Of a stretch of DNA of 64,000 bases, positions 46,178 to 56,727 are shown one piece after another. This DNA is from Pempheris klunzingeri (taxonomy: Eukaryota > Chordata > Actinopteri > Acropomatiformes > Pempheridae). The stretch is from the NCBI RefSeq assembly GCF_042242105.1, contig NC_092028.1, forward strand, positions 14,183,338 through 14,247,337. Direction: 5' to 3'. The notes beneath the pieces are model-generated. The model ran no database searches, was not told the origin of the DNA, and saw only the letters and a program-made list of their open reading frames with translations. The position numbers and the translations under genes are program-made. The stretch's first letter is position 1. Every line of letters begins with the position of its first letter.

Positions 46178-47021
46178 ACTTCCTCTGTTTACCACCACCA
46201 TTGGCAACATTCAGTTGTCTTACTATCCCTTGTTTGGTAAAACTGAGTGTGATTAATTATCACTGATTTAAATAGTAGTAGAGTAGTGACTGAATATTGA
46301 AGTCTTATTTTGTCTCATTTGACTCAATTTTAAAGTCATTTACGGCTGACACAAATATAGTGGGAAAAGAAACAGATTTCCTCAAATTTTGTTTTATGAA
46401 AATAAGAAAATATGAAAATGTTATTTTGTGTTTTTTCCCTGGAAGTGATGTTAACAGACGTATAAAAAGACACATGTCTTCATAACTACATGCATGAAGA
46501 CCATACATGTGACACAAACATTTACATCTACAAATAAAAAGCTTCCACCTGATTTGCAGGTTGTACACAAAATTATGAAAATAGTTTTCTTGCACATCAC
46601 CAAATCTACAAAAACATCCAAAAGCACAAATAACAATACTGTAATGTAGCTAATGCAGATGTGACAAAGAACTCTTTTCCAGCTGAACTCAGATACATCA
46701 AGTCTCCTGCTTCTTTGAAATCTCATATTAAAACTTTTGTCTTTGTGAAAACTTTTGTTTAATATATCTTTTTATTCATACTACTTCAGTCCCCATTTTA
46801 TTATATTTTTATTCTTTTTATTGTTTTTAATTCCTATGTGCTTATGTTTTTGATTTTACTGTCATTTTATTTTATCTTTATTTTATTTATTTAGAATTAA
46901 AAAGTTCTGCATCATAAAATATTCGGTTTCTGTACATTAACCTTCACTAATTTCATGATTTTTAAGACATATTTATATAGTAAATCATATCATAGCAGCG
47001 CCACAGTTTGTTAAATTATCT
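46178..47021 (+). other. V36 3' flank, no gene seen
   Basis: Third copy of the V3/V20 3' flank, more diverged than the other two (for example around 46590-46640 and 46790-46840). It ends where a hAT element has entered. The family-C gene expected next is absent. Confidence 0.7.
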
Positions 47022-47029
47022 ATCTAGAT

Positions 47030-47995
47030 CTGGGGTGTCCAAACTATGGCTCGCGGGCCAACTGCGGTCCAATTTTCATTGGCCCGTAGGAAATTCTAAA
47101 CATTTATTGTAATATGGCCCACACACATGGAACTTGTGCTGTACTGAATTGTACTTCTTAGTCTCACCACTAGGTGGAGTAACTGTCTTGAACAAGGCAG
47201 CTTCTCTATAAAATGAGTAAAAAGAAATGTGTCACAGGTGACCCAAAATGGCAGAATTAAGGAAACGTAAGAGAACAAGTGAGTGTAGAAAGTTTCAGAT
47301 GCGGTGTGCGATGAAAGCACAACTAATAACTAATGACGATCATTTTTGCATTACGGAGGAGCTGCTTGATGTTAGCAGTCTAAAGAGCACCACGACGGGT
47401 GAGGATGCTTCTGAAGCTGTGCCAGATGCAGTTGGCATGATGGGACTTAAATGGGACGAGCTGTGTGGAGGTATGATGGGATGGGGCTCCAGCTGGGACA
47501 GGTGAGCGCAAAGGAATCTATGGTGTCCGCCGAGGGTCAAGAAAGTGGAGGTAAGGCTGCTCTACCATTCTCATGTGCGCTGGCTAAGTCGTGGCTCTGT
47601 GCTGCTGCGGTTTTATTCCCTAAGATCAGAAATGGACCAGTTTTGAAGAGAGGAGCGACCTCTTCATGAGCTCAGTGACCCTCTCTGGTTGGCATTTTTA
47701 GTGGTTCTCACTGATCACCTGAACATACTGAACAAGAGCCTACAAGGCAAAAACCAGCTTGTACCACAACTAATAAATGAAAGCCCACTAATGGAAAGGC
47801 TGTTTTTTTTCTTGAATCATATTCAGTTATCAAGCAGAATTTAGATTTTGCCAACTTTAATCCACTAGAGGTGAGGTGATATACATCACCTCTAGTGGAT
47901 TAAAATTAGCAATATAGCTCACTTCTAGTGAGTGGCCCAGCCCTTTGTATGTTTTTCTGTATGTGGCCCTCAGTGAAAAAAGTTTGGACACCCCG
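47030..47995 (+). mobile_element. hAT DNA transposon, internally deleted, with both ends
   Basis: Terminal inverted repeats (CTGGGGTGTCCAAACT at the left, AGTTTGGACACCCCG at the right) and an 8-bp duplication ATCTAGAT (47022-47029 and 47996-48003) mark a complete 966-bp hAT insertion. Inside are broken pieces of a transposase-like protein: MAELRKRKRTSECRKFQ (47248), a GLKWDELCG stretch (47445) and HLNILNKSLQGKNQLVPQL (about 47720), as in Charlie/GTF2IRD2-type hATs. It is too short for a working transposase. A 19-bp perfect inverted repeat lies at 47856-47904. Confidence 0.85.
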
Positions 47996-48003
47996 ATCTA
48001 GAT

Positions 48004-48553
48004 TATTGCTATCACTTAAGGTTTGGTTGAAAAAAAGAATAGAAATTCAAATAAATACAGAACGAAAGAAATTGTTTAAAGGAAGCAGAGAGGCTTTACA
48101 AAAGCTCCACAATATTTTGTTTTACAAAGACCTGCAGGTGGCAGCAGAGGATATGAAGTTAGATGACACTAATGATCAAATATACACCCAAGCATCACCA
48201 CTGTGAAAGTAACAGCTGATCTTGTGGTTTGTGACTTCCTGTTTCTTAGTTGTATTATTACAATATATGCTCTATGAATTCTAATCATATCTTTATATCA
48301 TATAAAAAAAAGGTGTTTTTTTTTAACAACACTATTGCTTAATAATGTTCCTGTTACTGATTCCAGTATATGAACCATCCACCAAATGCTGCTGAGAAGA
48401 TGGAATAAATACATTTATGTATCAAGTATGAATAAACTTTGCTTGAAGAGCATCAGTCATTAAAAAAATCATAATTCTAATCATACTGTAAAATTATTGT
48501 CTAAATAATTTTTCTTCCAGTGATGTGCGTGATGTGGTAAGGAGGAGGAGTCA
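48004..48553 (+). other. Ghost flank of a lost family-E V gene
   Basis: From about 48050 this stretch matches the DNA after V40 (52924 onward), including a decayed copy of the V40 signal spacer and a nonamer-like ACAAAAGCT at 48098-48106. It continues to match up to the promoter of V37. The V-exon that should precede it is gone, with the hAT element close by. No gene remains. Confidence 0.65.
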
Positions 48554-48642
48554 ATGCAAAACTCTGATCTCCTCAGTCTCTACATATGTGAAGGACTAGA
48601 AAGACTAAATCACTGGCTGGACAGAGACAACTGGCTTTTACA

Positions 48643-49074
48643 ATGATCAGACCTGATTATTTGGTTGTTTTTCTCACCCTGTCAATTAACTGGGCAGGTA
48701 AGAACACAAACTGATTTTCTGACAAATATGGCTGCATTTCAGTAACTAATGAGATGTTTGAATGTCTGTAGGTACTGAGGGTCAAACACTGACTGAGTCT
48801 GAACCAGTGGTTAAAAGGCCTGGAGAGTCCCACAGACTGACCTGCACATATTCTGGGTTTGGGGGCAATTACTGGAATGCTTGGATCAGACAGGTTGCTG
48901 GAAAAGGACTGGAGTGGGTTTCCACTATTAGCACTGACAGTAGCAGCATCTACTACTCTCAGTCAGTTCAAGGCCGCTTCACCATCTCCAGAGACAACAG
49001 CAAACAGCAGGTGTATCTGCAGATCAACAGCCTGAAGACTGAAGATTCTGCTGTTTATTATTGTGCCAGAGACT
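48643..49074 (+). CDS. V37: VH gene, mosaic of divergent 5' half and family-A 3' half
   Basis: Octamer ATGCAAAA (48554), leader exon 48643-48697 ([18 protein letters not shown]), 74-bp intron, V-exon 48772-49074. FR1/CDR1 ([36 protein letters not shown]) resemble V41. From CDR2 ([14 protein letters not shown]) on, the sequence is practically family A. Heptamer CACAGTG (49075-49081), 22-bp spacer, nonamer ACAAAAAAC (49104-49112). Intact; probably produced by gene conversion or unequal crossing-over. Confidence 0.93.
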
Positions 49075-49493
49075 CACAGTGACACAGGAGGGAGCAACGC
49101 TGTACAAAAAACTAAAATGTCAAAACAAGTCAAAACTTGGGCTCCAGCTTCAGTTCAACATCATCAGCACACTCACAGAAACACTCTTAATAAAACTGCA
49201 CTTTAGACAAGTTTTTGTGTGGCTCTGGCTTTTGGGGAGCAATAAATATTCTGTTAAGTGAGAATATGAATGCACCATAAAAACCCTTGTTATCTTAATT
49301 TAGTAAATGTTCACAACACAATTCCAAGCTATGACTACTTGTGACACAACAGTCCATCCTTCTTTTATACCCCATCAGTGTCCTTCTCTATGCAAAGTGA
49401 ACTTCCTCACAGTCTGCTATAAAGACTTGGTATCATGCTGTCAGTAGCAGCAGAAGAAGAGAAGCTCCCATCAGATCACCTTCAGTACCAACC

Positions 49494-49920
49494 ATGTTGT
49501 CTGTAGCTCTGCTGCTGCTGCTGGCTGCTGGATCCTGTGAGTCTCACTGAGGCAGAGACACTGACAGTATGATCACAGCACGCTGACTGTTCACTGTTAT
49601 CAGTGATTCAATATTCACCATGTTTTCCTCCACAGGGGTCAAGTGTGAACAGTTGACACAGCCAGCCTCTGTGACTGTGCAGCCTGGTCAGAGTCTGACC
49701 ATCACCTGTCAGGTCTCTTATTCTGTGAGCAGCTACTTCACAGCTTGGATCAGACAGCCTGCAGGGAAAGGACTGGAGTGGATTAGTAGTGACAGCAACG
49801 TTAAAGATTCACTAAAGAACAAGTTCAGTGTCGACTTAGACTCTTCCAGCAACACAGTGACTCTAAACGGACAGAATGTGCAGCCTGAAGACTCTGCTGT
49901 GTATTACTGTGCCAGACACC
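49494..49920 (+). CDS. V38: VH gene, family B (long-leader subgroup)
   Basis: Octamer ATGCAAAG (49390), leader exon 49494-49536, 99-bp intron, V-exon 49636-49920. The codon split by the intron becomes TGG, giving Trp where relatives have Cys. CDR1 is SVSSYFTAW; CDR2 is very short (SSDSNVKDS). The signal is CACAGTA (49921-49927), 23 bp, ACAAAAACC (49951-49959). Open throughout; the shortened CDR2 is unique in the window. Confidence 0.93.
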
Positions 49921-49959
49921 CACAGTAACACAAACCATCAGTAGACCTGAACAAAAACC

Positions 49960-50669
49960 CCTCAGAGCCTGAACACTTGTAGCATGAAGCCACCAGAGGA
50001 GGAGCCCTCAGACCACTAATGATTTCAGGACCTGTTCACTGTTAAAGAGACAAACAGACATCTAGAAATGAAAAAGTAAAAGGAATATATCGTGTTTTTT
50101 TAAAAAAATACACACTAACAATAATATTAAATGTGCAGTGGAGGTATTTTTTACAGTGTCTCCTCTATTTGTATCACACTATTCATGTTAAATAAGGATG
50201 GCTTTATAACAAGCTCTTCAAGACATTACATTTAAATAGCGGAATTGCTTTGTACTGACTGAAAAGTTACATGTTTTATCCTGCATTTCTTCTTAATTAA
50301 TGTTCTCAAGGCATCTGTTCTTCAATTTTCTTCCTACTAGAGTTTTCGTTCCCATAATGTTGTGAAAATGGTAAAGACTTTTGAAATCAAAAGTATAACA
50401 TGACAAACATTTGTTAAGGTTTTATTTGTTGTTTGTTTCTATTACAATTACCCACTTTAAAGGTATTTTAAATCTCATAAACTATTGTCCAAGTCTTTGC
50501 ATGATGCAGACTGAGCTTCAAATCCAAAGTAAATAATGTGTCAACAAATTACAAAGATTGTACTGAAACATGCAAGAGGGACCCTTGGAGGAATGACTCA
50601 TGTACATTTTACCCCAAACAGTGTCTGAGATCCAAGTCAAATTCAGTTCCTCCCTGTGAGGAGGAGTCA
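49960..50669 (+). other. V38-V39 spacer, no gene seen
   Basis: An older, more diverged form of the B-to-A spacer. Only the first 130 bp and short later stretches match the reference copy. Confidence 0.6.
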
Positions 50670-50677
50670 ACGCAAAA
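50670..50677 (+). promoter_or_regulatory. Altered octamer of V39 (ACGCAAAA)
   Basis: At the normal place, 80 bp before the V39 start codon, the octamer reads ACGCAAAA; every other family-A gene has ATGCAAAA. The T at position 2 belongs to the core contacted by Oct factors, so promoter strength may be reduced. The upstream inverted repeat is intact. Confidence 0.7.
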
Positions 50678-50749
50678 CTCAGATGTCTTCCTCCTCTACT
50701 TATCTGACTGCAGAGAGGATGACAGAGAACAGTGGACACACAGTTGAAC

Positions 50750-51219
50750 ATGATGGACTGTAGGACAGGACTGCTGCTCTTAACTATCTGCTGGGCAGGT
50801 GAAGAGTTTAGAGAAGAGTTTCATTGATTGTGATCTGGCATACTTTATAATTGTGCTATTTCATTTGTGCTAACATATGCATGACATGCATATGTGTTTT
50901 GGTCTGACAGGTGTTGATGGTCAGACTCTGACTGAATCTGAACCAGCTGTTAAAAGGCCTGGAGAATCCCACAAATTGACCTGTACAACCTCTGGATTCA
51001 CATTCAGCAGCTCGGAGTTTGGCTGGATCAGACAGGCTCCTGGAAAAGGACTGGAGTGGGTGGCCTGGATTGATGATGACAGCGCTAGCAGCAAATCCTA
51101 CTCTCAGTCAGTCCAAGGCCGCTTCACCATCTCCAGAGACAACAGCAGACAGCAGGTGTATCTGCAGATGAACAGCCTGAAGACTGAAGATTCTGCTGTT
51201 TATTATTGTGCCAGAGACT
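50750..51219 (+). CDS. V39: VH gene, family A (112-bp intron subgroup)
   Basis: Leader exon 50750-50798, 112-bp intron as in V16, V-exon 50911-51219. CDR1 is SSSEFGW and CDR2 [15 protein letters not shown]. The signal is CACAGTG (51220-51226), 23 bp, and a changed nonamer ACAAAATCT (51250-51258). Coding part intact. It is the last member of the homogeneous A/B array. Confidence 0.93.
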
Positions 51220-51258
51220 CACAGTGACTGCAGTTGGTTCAGCAGTTGTACAAAATCT

Positions 51259-52328
51259 TAAAGAACTGTCATCTTTGGGGCTGGTAGAGCCCAAACAATT
51301 GCTTTATACAACAAAACTATTATAAATATTATATATTATAAAATTAGAGCATTAGTGTAATTTATGTGGAATCTAAAATTAAAACATGAGAGTGAAAGTT
51401 AATGTTTTCTTTTATTAAATTACAAGCGGACATTTACTGTCAAGTTTGTCTTCCCTCTGTTAGAGGAGACACTCAGATCTGGTGTTGTCATTGATCTTAA
51501 CTGAACTGATTGACTGTTACATGACTGTAATATGATTATAGCTGCTGTGCTTTCTTTGCAACAAATACAGTAAGTAGTGTACAGTAAATGAGCAAATAAA
51601 TGAAAAAGAAAATGCTGCAATAAAGCTGTGCGCGTACACTTAAGGATATTCATGATTATGATGTTTGAGGTGCTGACAGTAAACAAATTCTGTCAGGGAA
51701 ACAGCTCACATCTTAACTAAAGCGGGTTACTTTGAAAACTTGCTAAACATGCTGTAATATATCTTATGGAAAGCAACATTCCTGGTGTTCGCTCCTTTTG
51801 TCTCCATGTATACACACCATCACTGCTGCAATGCTGCTTTTAATGGATGTGTTTTATCTGTGATTCATGTTAATATTCAGGACCTGTTCATTGTTACAGT
51901 AAAGACAAAAACAGTCTTTAGATTTCATTAAATTTTCTTAATATTATCTAAAAGCATCTGTTTTCCTCAGTTGAAATACTCAGCATTGATCAGTGAGTTC
52001 AACTTAACATGTATGATGCAGAGAGCCTGTCTTACTAATTTTTCATTAGATAATAACCATATACACAAATAAATAAATAGCAAAATAAAAAATGGAGTCT
52101 CTGAATGTGATACAATATCAGACATGGAAGGACAAACAACTGCAAAAGCAAACAAATGAGGAATGATATCATGAAATGAATTAAAGCAGAGTTCCTGTAA
52201 ATGAGCCGCTCCCTCTCCATGAAATCCTGACGCAAATCATTATTTCGTTCAACATAACATGTACCTGTCTGTCTTTTCTTTCATGAGAAAACATTACACA
52301 AATAAAAGCCACTCCCCCTGATATGCTG
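51259..52328 (+). other. Old A-to-B spacer with the B gene deleted
   Basis: Weak similarity to the A-to-B spacer is visible at 51660-51850 (for example AACAGCTCACATC). It is followed directly by a piece like the DNA after family-B genes (TTCAGGACCTGTTCA at about 51876). The gene between has been removed. The rest, 51930-52320, is site-specific. No gene seen. Confidence 0.6.
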
Positions 52329-52336
52329 ATGCAAAT
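52329..52336 (+). promoter_or_regulatory. Consensus octamer of V40
   Basis: Perfect ATGCAAAT, 99 bp before the V40 start codon. A second, imperfect copy of the surrounding sequence with ACGCAAAT lies about 100 bp upstream (52230-52237). No TATA box is evident. Confidence 0.75.
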
Positions 52337-52427
52337 CTCCAGTCTGTGCAGTGTACTTCTGTCCTGCTGACTGGTCTTGTACTTTGTGTGGAGCCTCACA
52401 GGTCACATCTCAGCCATCAGCCTCAGG

Positions 52428-52916
52428 ATGATGAACAAACTCTCTCTTCTGCTGGTTGCTCTCTTTCTGCCCTGTGAGTTCTGCTTCTGGCTTTTTTATC
52501 CTTTATCAGGCAACATGGACTGATAGTCAGTCGGTGATACGAGAAGACTTTCCAGATGACTGTCTCACTCTTCTTCTGTGGTTCCTCTCTCCTTTCATCT
52601 CTTCAGGTTGTACAGGACAGAGTATGGAGTCCATTCCTCCCAATTCAGTAGTAAAAAAGCCAGGGGAGACACTCAGCCTCTCCTGCAGGGGATCTGGCTT
52701 CACATTTAGCTGCTGCACTATGCACTGGATAAAACAACCTGCAGGAAAAGCTCTGGAATGGATAGGGGTTGGCTTCTCTACTGCCAGCAGTAACACTTAT
52801 GCCAGCAGTGTGCAAGGACGTGTAGAAATCAGCAGAGATGACAGCAACAGCATGGTGTATCTGAGACTGTCCAACTTAAAGCCAGAGGACTCTGCGGTGT
52901 ATTACTGTGCCAAGCA
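52428..52916 (+). CDS. V40: VH gene, divergent family E
   Basis: Leader exon 52428-52473 (MMNKLSLLLVALFLP; second ATG at 52431), 133-bp intron, V-exon 52607-52916. FR1 is TGQSMESIPPNSVVKKPGET, unlike all other genes here. CDR1 FSCCTMHW contains two adjacent extra cysteines; FR2 is WIKQPAGKALEWIG and CDR2 VGFSTASSNTYASS. FR3 ends AVYYCAK. Heptamer CACAATG (52917-52923), 23 bp, ACAAAAACT (52947-52955). Open throughout, so probably a usable gene of a separate VH family. Confidence 0.93.
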
Positions 52917-53315
52917 CACAATGGTTAAAGAAAGCAGGGAGGCCTTACAAAAACTACACACTGCATTTTTTACAAATACCTACAGGTGGCAGCAGAGAAT
53001 GTGAAGTTAGATGACACTAAACAAAGAGAGAGTGCATCTGAACACACACACATAGGTGCACACAATTAAAGCAACAGCTGTTTGGATAGCTACCAAATGC
53101 TGCTGAGCAGAATAAATAAACACATAATGTATAATCATCATTAATTACTAGTCATAATGTAAAATGATTCTTCCAGTGACGTGTGTGATGTGGTGAGTTT
53201 TTTCTTTGAGGAGTCAATGCAAAATTCTGTTCGCTTCCATCTCTACATGTGTATTGCGGAGTAAAGGACTGGAAAGACTAAATCTCTGACTGGACAGAGA
53301 CAACTGGCTTTTACG

Positions 53316-53370
53316 ATGATCAGACCTGATTATTTAGTTGTTTTTCTCACCCCGTCAATTAACTGGGCAG
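53316..53370 (+). pseudogene. OL5: orphan leader exon of V37 type
   Basis: Encodes [18 protein letters not shown] with an intact donor (G|GTAAGA) and an octamer ATGCAAAA at 53217-53224. It and its upstream DNA match V37. No V-exon follows: FR1, Trp, YYC and a heptamer were not found in the next 1.5 kb. A short piece near 53775 resembles DNA after other V genes. It is a V gene that lost its V-exon. Confidence 0.8.
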
Positions 53371-54000
53371 GTAAGACAAACCTCCTGGTAGAAAGACAAT
53401 ATGGCTGTGTCACAGTAACTCTTAATACACCTCACATCACCTGTCAACTCACTGACAAGCAAGAATACACCTCCTTTCTGATACCCGGGTTGATTTAGAC
53501 ATTTAAATGACCCCCTTACAAAACTAATTCTAAATGTTTTACTGGTGTTTCAAGTGATTGTCACTAATCTGTTTTGGTTCATTCATTAGTCTGTTGCACG
53601 AGGCTACTTCTCCTTGAATTCACTCCATCAGTGTTTTTGTTGTGGCCTTGTTGTCATTGTCTGTTAGTCTGTAGAAGTAATAAATGTAAATGATAATTCT
53701 AAATTGAATAATTAAATCTAAATTACTTTCCCTTGATTTTCTGTGAGTCACTGTAGGTTTTTCTCGAATTGCTGACAGGGCTGCATCACTGTGACTTGAG
53801 GGATTCTTTATCCAATGTTATACCAAATATGAAAATAATGCTTACTGAACTCATGGCCCATGACTATCTCAAATGTTTTTTTATATACAGGATGGGATTC
53901 AGATTAAGGTTCAAATGCAGAACTTGGTAAAGTCTCAGTGAAACTCGGAAAGACGAAATATGAAAATGAGTGAGGTTGAGCGGATACACACATCAGTACT

Positions 54001-54066
<66 letters not shown>

Positions 54067-54880
54067 TGACGTCTGTGTCACAAAATCATCACTTCTTTCC
54101 ACCCATTTGTCCTTTTTCCATCGGCTTCTTTTCCCTGTTCATCGTCATGTCAGTGTTGGAGTGTATCCCAGCATTCACTAGCTAAAGGGCAGGGAAATCT
54201 CTTCTCCGGGTTAATGATGTATCACAGAGCTTAGAGCACAACCATTTTCCTCTATTTTAAGTGAGTTACATCATGTTGAAACAGAAATAGTTGTAGTTCC
54301 TCCTTTAAAACTATAGAGGGCAGACAATTACTGATTCCAATAACGGCCTCACATGGAGCATATGGAGGTCAGTGATGGCTTCCTCACCCTGTCAATATAA
54401 ATGCAACTTAGGTAAAATGGCTTTTCACCCTTTTTTAGGGGCTCATATGTGTGAATGTGACTGGCTGTACACGTGTTTCACCTCTCTTCTATGTGCACTA
54501 TGAAAACTTCACTATGAAAATGACCACGTAGTTTGGAAGATGAACAGAATCCTGATACGAACCTGTTACCAAATTCGTCCCAGACTTCTGGCTTAAAAAA
54601 ACGTATCACAATACTCTGCTCAGATGTGCTGTGTGCCATTAATTAATGTAACATGTAAATCATTAACCTTATGCCGTTTTTTTGCACCAAATGCTCGATC
54701 CACTCGGTTCCATTTATCGTCAAACAGCCTGAAACCTGAATTAGAAATTGCAGATAATAAGCAAACACTAACTTATTGACTGTAATTTATATGTTTACAT
54801 AATCAACATGAGCTCTGAGTAATCCTCTCAGTTAGTAAGTATCAGTTGTTGTTTTTTTTCAGCTCCGTGAGGCGGAGTCA
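53371..54880 (+). other. OL5-V41 spacer with (AC)n microsatellite
   Basis: No gene seen. A pure (AC) run of about 31 units occupies 54003-54064. Otherwise the sequence is unique in the window apart from a short GGCTGCATCACTGTGA motif at 53780 shared with the flanks of V9 and V35. Confidence 0.65.
54003..54064 (+). repeat. (AC)n microsatellite
   Basis: About 31 uninterrupted AC units. The open frame it creates (a His-Thr repeat) is an artefact of the repeat. Confidence 0.95.
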
Positions 54881-54888
54881 ATGCAAAG
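54863..54888 (+). promoter_or_regulatory. V41 promoter: inverted repeat + octamer variant
   Basis: Inverted repeat CTCCG (54863-54867), five bases, CGGAG (54873-54877), then ATGCAAAG (54881-54888), 91 bp before the start codon. The arms differ in sequence from the family-A repeat but still pair with each other. Confidence 0.65.
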
Positions 54889-54971
54889 TTTGTCCTCTTC
54901 CATCTTTATTTATTGCACTGCAAGCTTAAGTCAAACCAAACCACTAACCGGACATTCAACATATTTTCACA

Positions 54972-55407
54972 ATGACTTTAACTACACGTATTGTGTTTCT
55001 CATGCTATCATCGATTTCTGGTGAATACACACTTCTGCTCCTTGTTTTTTGTCAACATTTCTGCTGCTCTGTTCTGATCGAAGTGCTTTTCTCCTCAGGT
55101 GTTTGGAGTCAGACTCTGACAGAGTCTGAACCAGTGGTGAAGCGGCATGGAGAATCCCACAAACTGACCTGCACATATGATGGAATATCAGATGATAGCG
55201 CTGCTATCGGCTGGATCAGACAAGCTGAAGGAAAAGGACTGGAGTGGGTTGCCTACATTTCTGCTCCCAGTGGAAGCACTAAAGCTTATTCCACGTCAGT
55301 CCAGAATCGCTTCACCATTTCCAGAGACAACAATGTGAACCAAGTGTATCTGCAGATGAGCAGCCTGACGACTGAAGACTCTGCCGTTTATTATTGTGCT
55401 CGACAGC
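54972..55407 (+). CDS. V41: D-proximal VH gene, divergent relative of family A
   Basis: Leader exon 54972-55020 ([16 protein letters not shown]), 78-bp intron, V-exon 55099-55407. FR1 is [22 protein letters not shown]1 [12 protein letters not shown]2 [16 protein letters not shown]2 [17 protein letters not shown]3 ends YYCARQ. The best recombination signal is weak: CACGGAG (55408-55414), 23 bp, CACAAACCA (55438-55446). The coding part is complete. It lies only 870 bp before D, which could favour its use despite the poor signal. Confidence 0.88.
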
Positions 55408-55446
55408 CACGGAGATACAGGAAGCCACAGAGCTGTTCACAAACCA

Positions 55447-56249
55447 CTGCAGATGTTACTGATATTCAACGTTATACACGTTGTTTTTAAAATGCCTCCC
55501 TAATATATTTTATGCATTTCCTCACACTAAGATTCTGTCATAACTTGTCCTAAGCTGAAACAAAAGTGTTCACACACAATAGCGTCTTCTTTTAAAAGCA
55601 TACTAAAAAATATCTTTTTCACAAGCTTTTACTTAGGTTTAATGTGTTAATAATAACAATATAAACATTTGACATTTGTCATTATAATTATCTTATTTCT
55701 TATCCCGTGTTTTTTATGTAATACTTTCTTATATGTTTTGTCTTGTCGTGCATTATTCTAATTAAGCCTAATTTTGTTTGACCTTTATTCTAAAGCACAT
55801 TGAGACATGATAACGCAACAAGCTTAGCTTACAAAATATATTCAAAATATTTCACATTGAATTGTCTTTTTTTTTTTCTTTTCTAATATAGCGTATTTGA
55901 ATTAATATAGCAGGTTATGGTGATGCAGGTTTATCCAACATTTTGGTTGGTGACCACCATTTAGTGGGTTGGTTAGGTTAGGGTATTTCAAATATATCAA
56001 AAGTAGAAAAAAAAAACATTTTAAAACATGAACTTGAACATGAACTGGGCTATCAGTTCCTCAGATTGAAATACATGCATGCATAAGCCATGTTATGTAA
56101 TGACAAATATATGTTTAATTGAATATGAATGCAAAATGCATATCTGACAACCTATGTAGTTTTGTTGATTGAAATTTAAGTTTTGTTAAATTCTTACCCA
56201 CTGTTGACAGTATAGGTCCTTTAGCTCTCCAGTGCAGGAAACAGTCTTT
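55447..56249 (+). other. V41-D spacer, no gene seen
   Basis: AT-rich DNA. I looked for further D segments (nonamer, 12 bp, heptamer on both sides) and found none. Confidence 0.6.
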
Positions 56250-56315
56250 GGTTTTTGTACTGGGGTTTATCATAGTGATGGTCGGGGCACTGAGATATAC
56301 ACCCATACAAAAACC
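56250..56315 (+). other. D segment with both recombination signals
   Basis: The D coding part is ATGGTCGGGG (56278-56287). The 5' signal is GGTTTTTGT (56250-56258), 12 bp, CATAGTG (56271-56277). The 3' signal is CACTGAG (56288-56294), 12 bp, ACAAAAACC (56307-56315). Both nonamers are perfect and both spacers exactly 12 bp; both heptamers differ from consensus but keep the three coding-adjacent bases. The frames read MVG, WSG or GRG, so no frame contains a stop. It is the only D found before J. Confidence 0.9.
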
Positions 56316-56640
56316 TAAGACCAATAATTCAACACTCTAGCTTTCTTCTGATGAAAAAAAAGGACAGGACAAAATATTTCTCATTGGAATACGAGGTAGT
56401 CGCCTATTTATCATTTTTAATAAGAGCATTAGTAGTTAAAAGTTAGTTAATTATTAGATTAAAGTCGCAGCTAGTGCACAGATGTAACCATTGTCTTCCA
56501 CCAAATCTAAACTTGAAGAACTGATTAAAGATCATCACAGGGCACATGCTCCCAGGGGGATACCAGAATGTAATACTGACCAGGATTTCAGTGTATTTCA
56601 CGCACTTTGTGAGGTTTTAACACATTTTTCTGGTACATAA
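56316..56640 (+). other. D-J intervening DNA, no gene seen
   Basis: No second D or J was recognised in this 325-bp stretch. Confidence 0.65.
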
Positions 56641-56727
56641 GGTTTTTGTTCAAGCAGTGAGTACAGATGCAGCACTGTGATTACTTCGACTACTGGGGCA
56701 GTGGGACTCAAGTCACAGTAACTTCAG
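56641..56727 (+). CDS. J segment with recombination signal
   Basis: Signal: nonamer GGTTTTTGT (56641-56649), 23-bp spacer, heptamer CACTGTG (56673-56679), all perfect. The J coding part (56680-56727, 48 nt) encodes YFDYWGSGTQVTVTS with the canonical Trp-Gly-X-Gly motif. It ends in phase 1 at a GTAAGC donor (56728). C1 supplies the remaining two bases of the split codon (Glu). It is the only J in the window. Confidence 0.95.

Noticed and set aside
53960-54181. Open frame over the (AC)n run.
   Set aside because: A dinucleotide repeat is open in several frames by composition.
55447-56640. Additional D segments.
   Set aside because: Several loose CAC/GTG and T-rich motifs were examined; none had a nonamer at 12 bp on both sides except the D reported.
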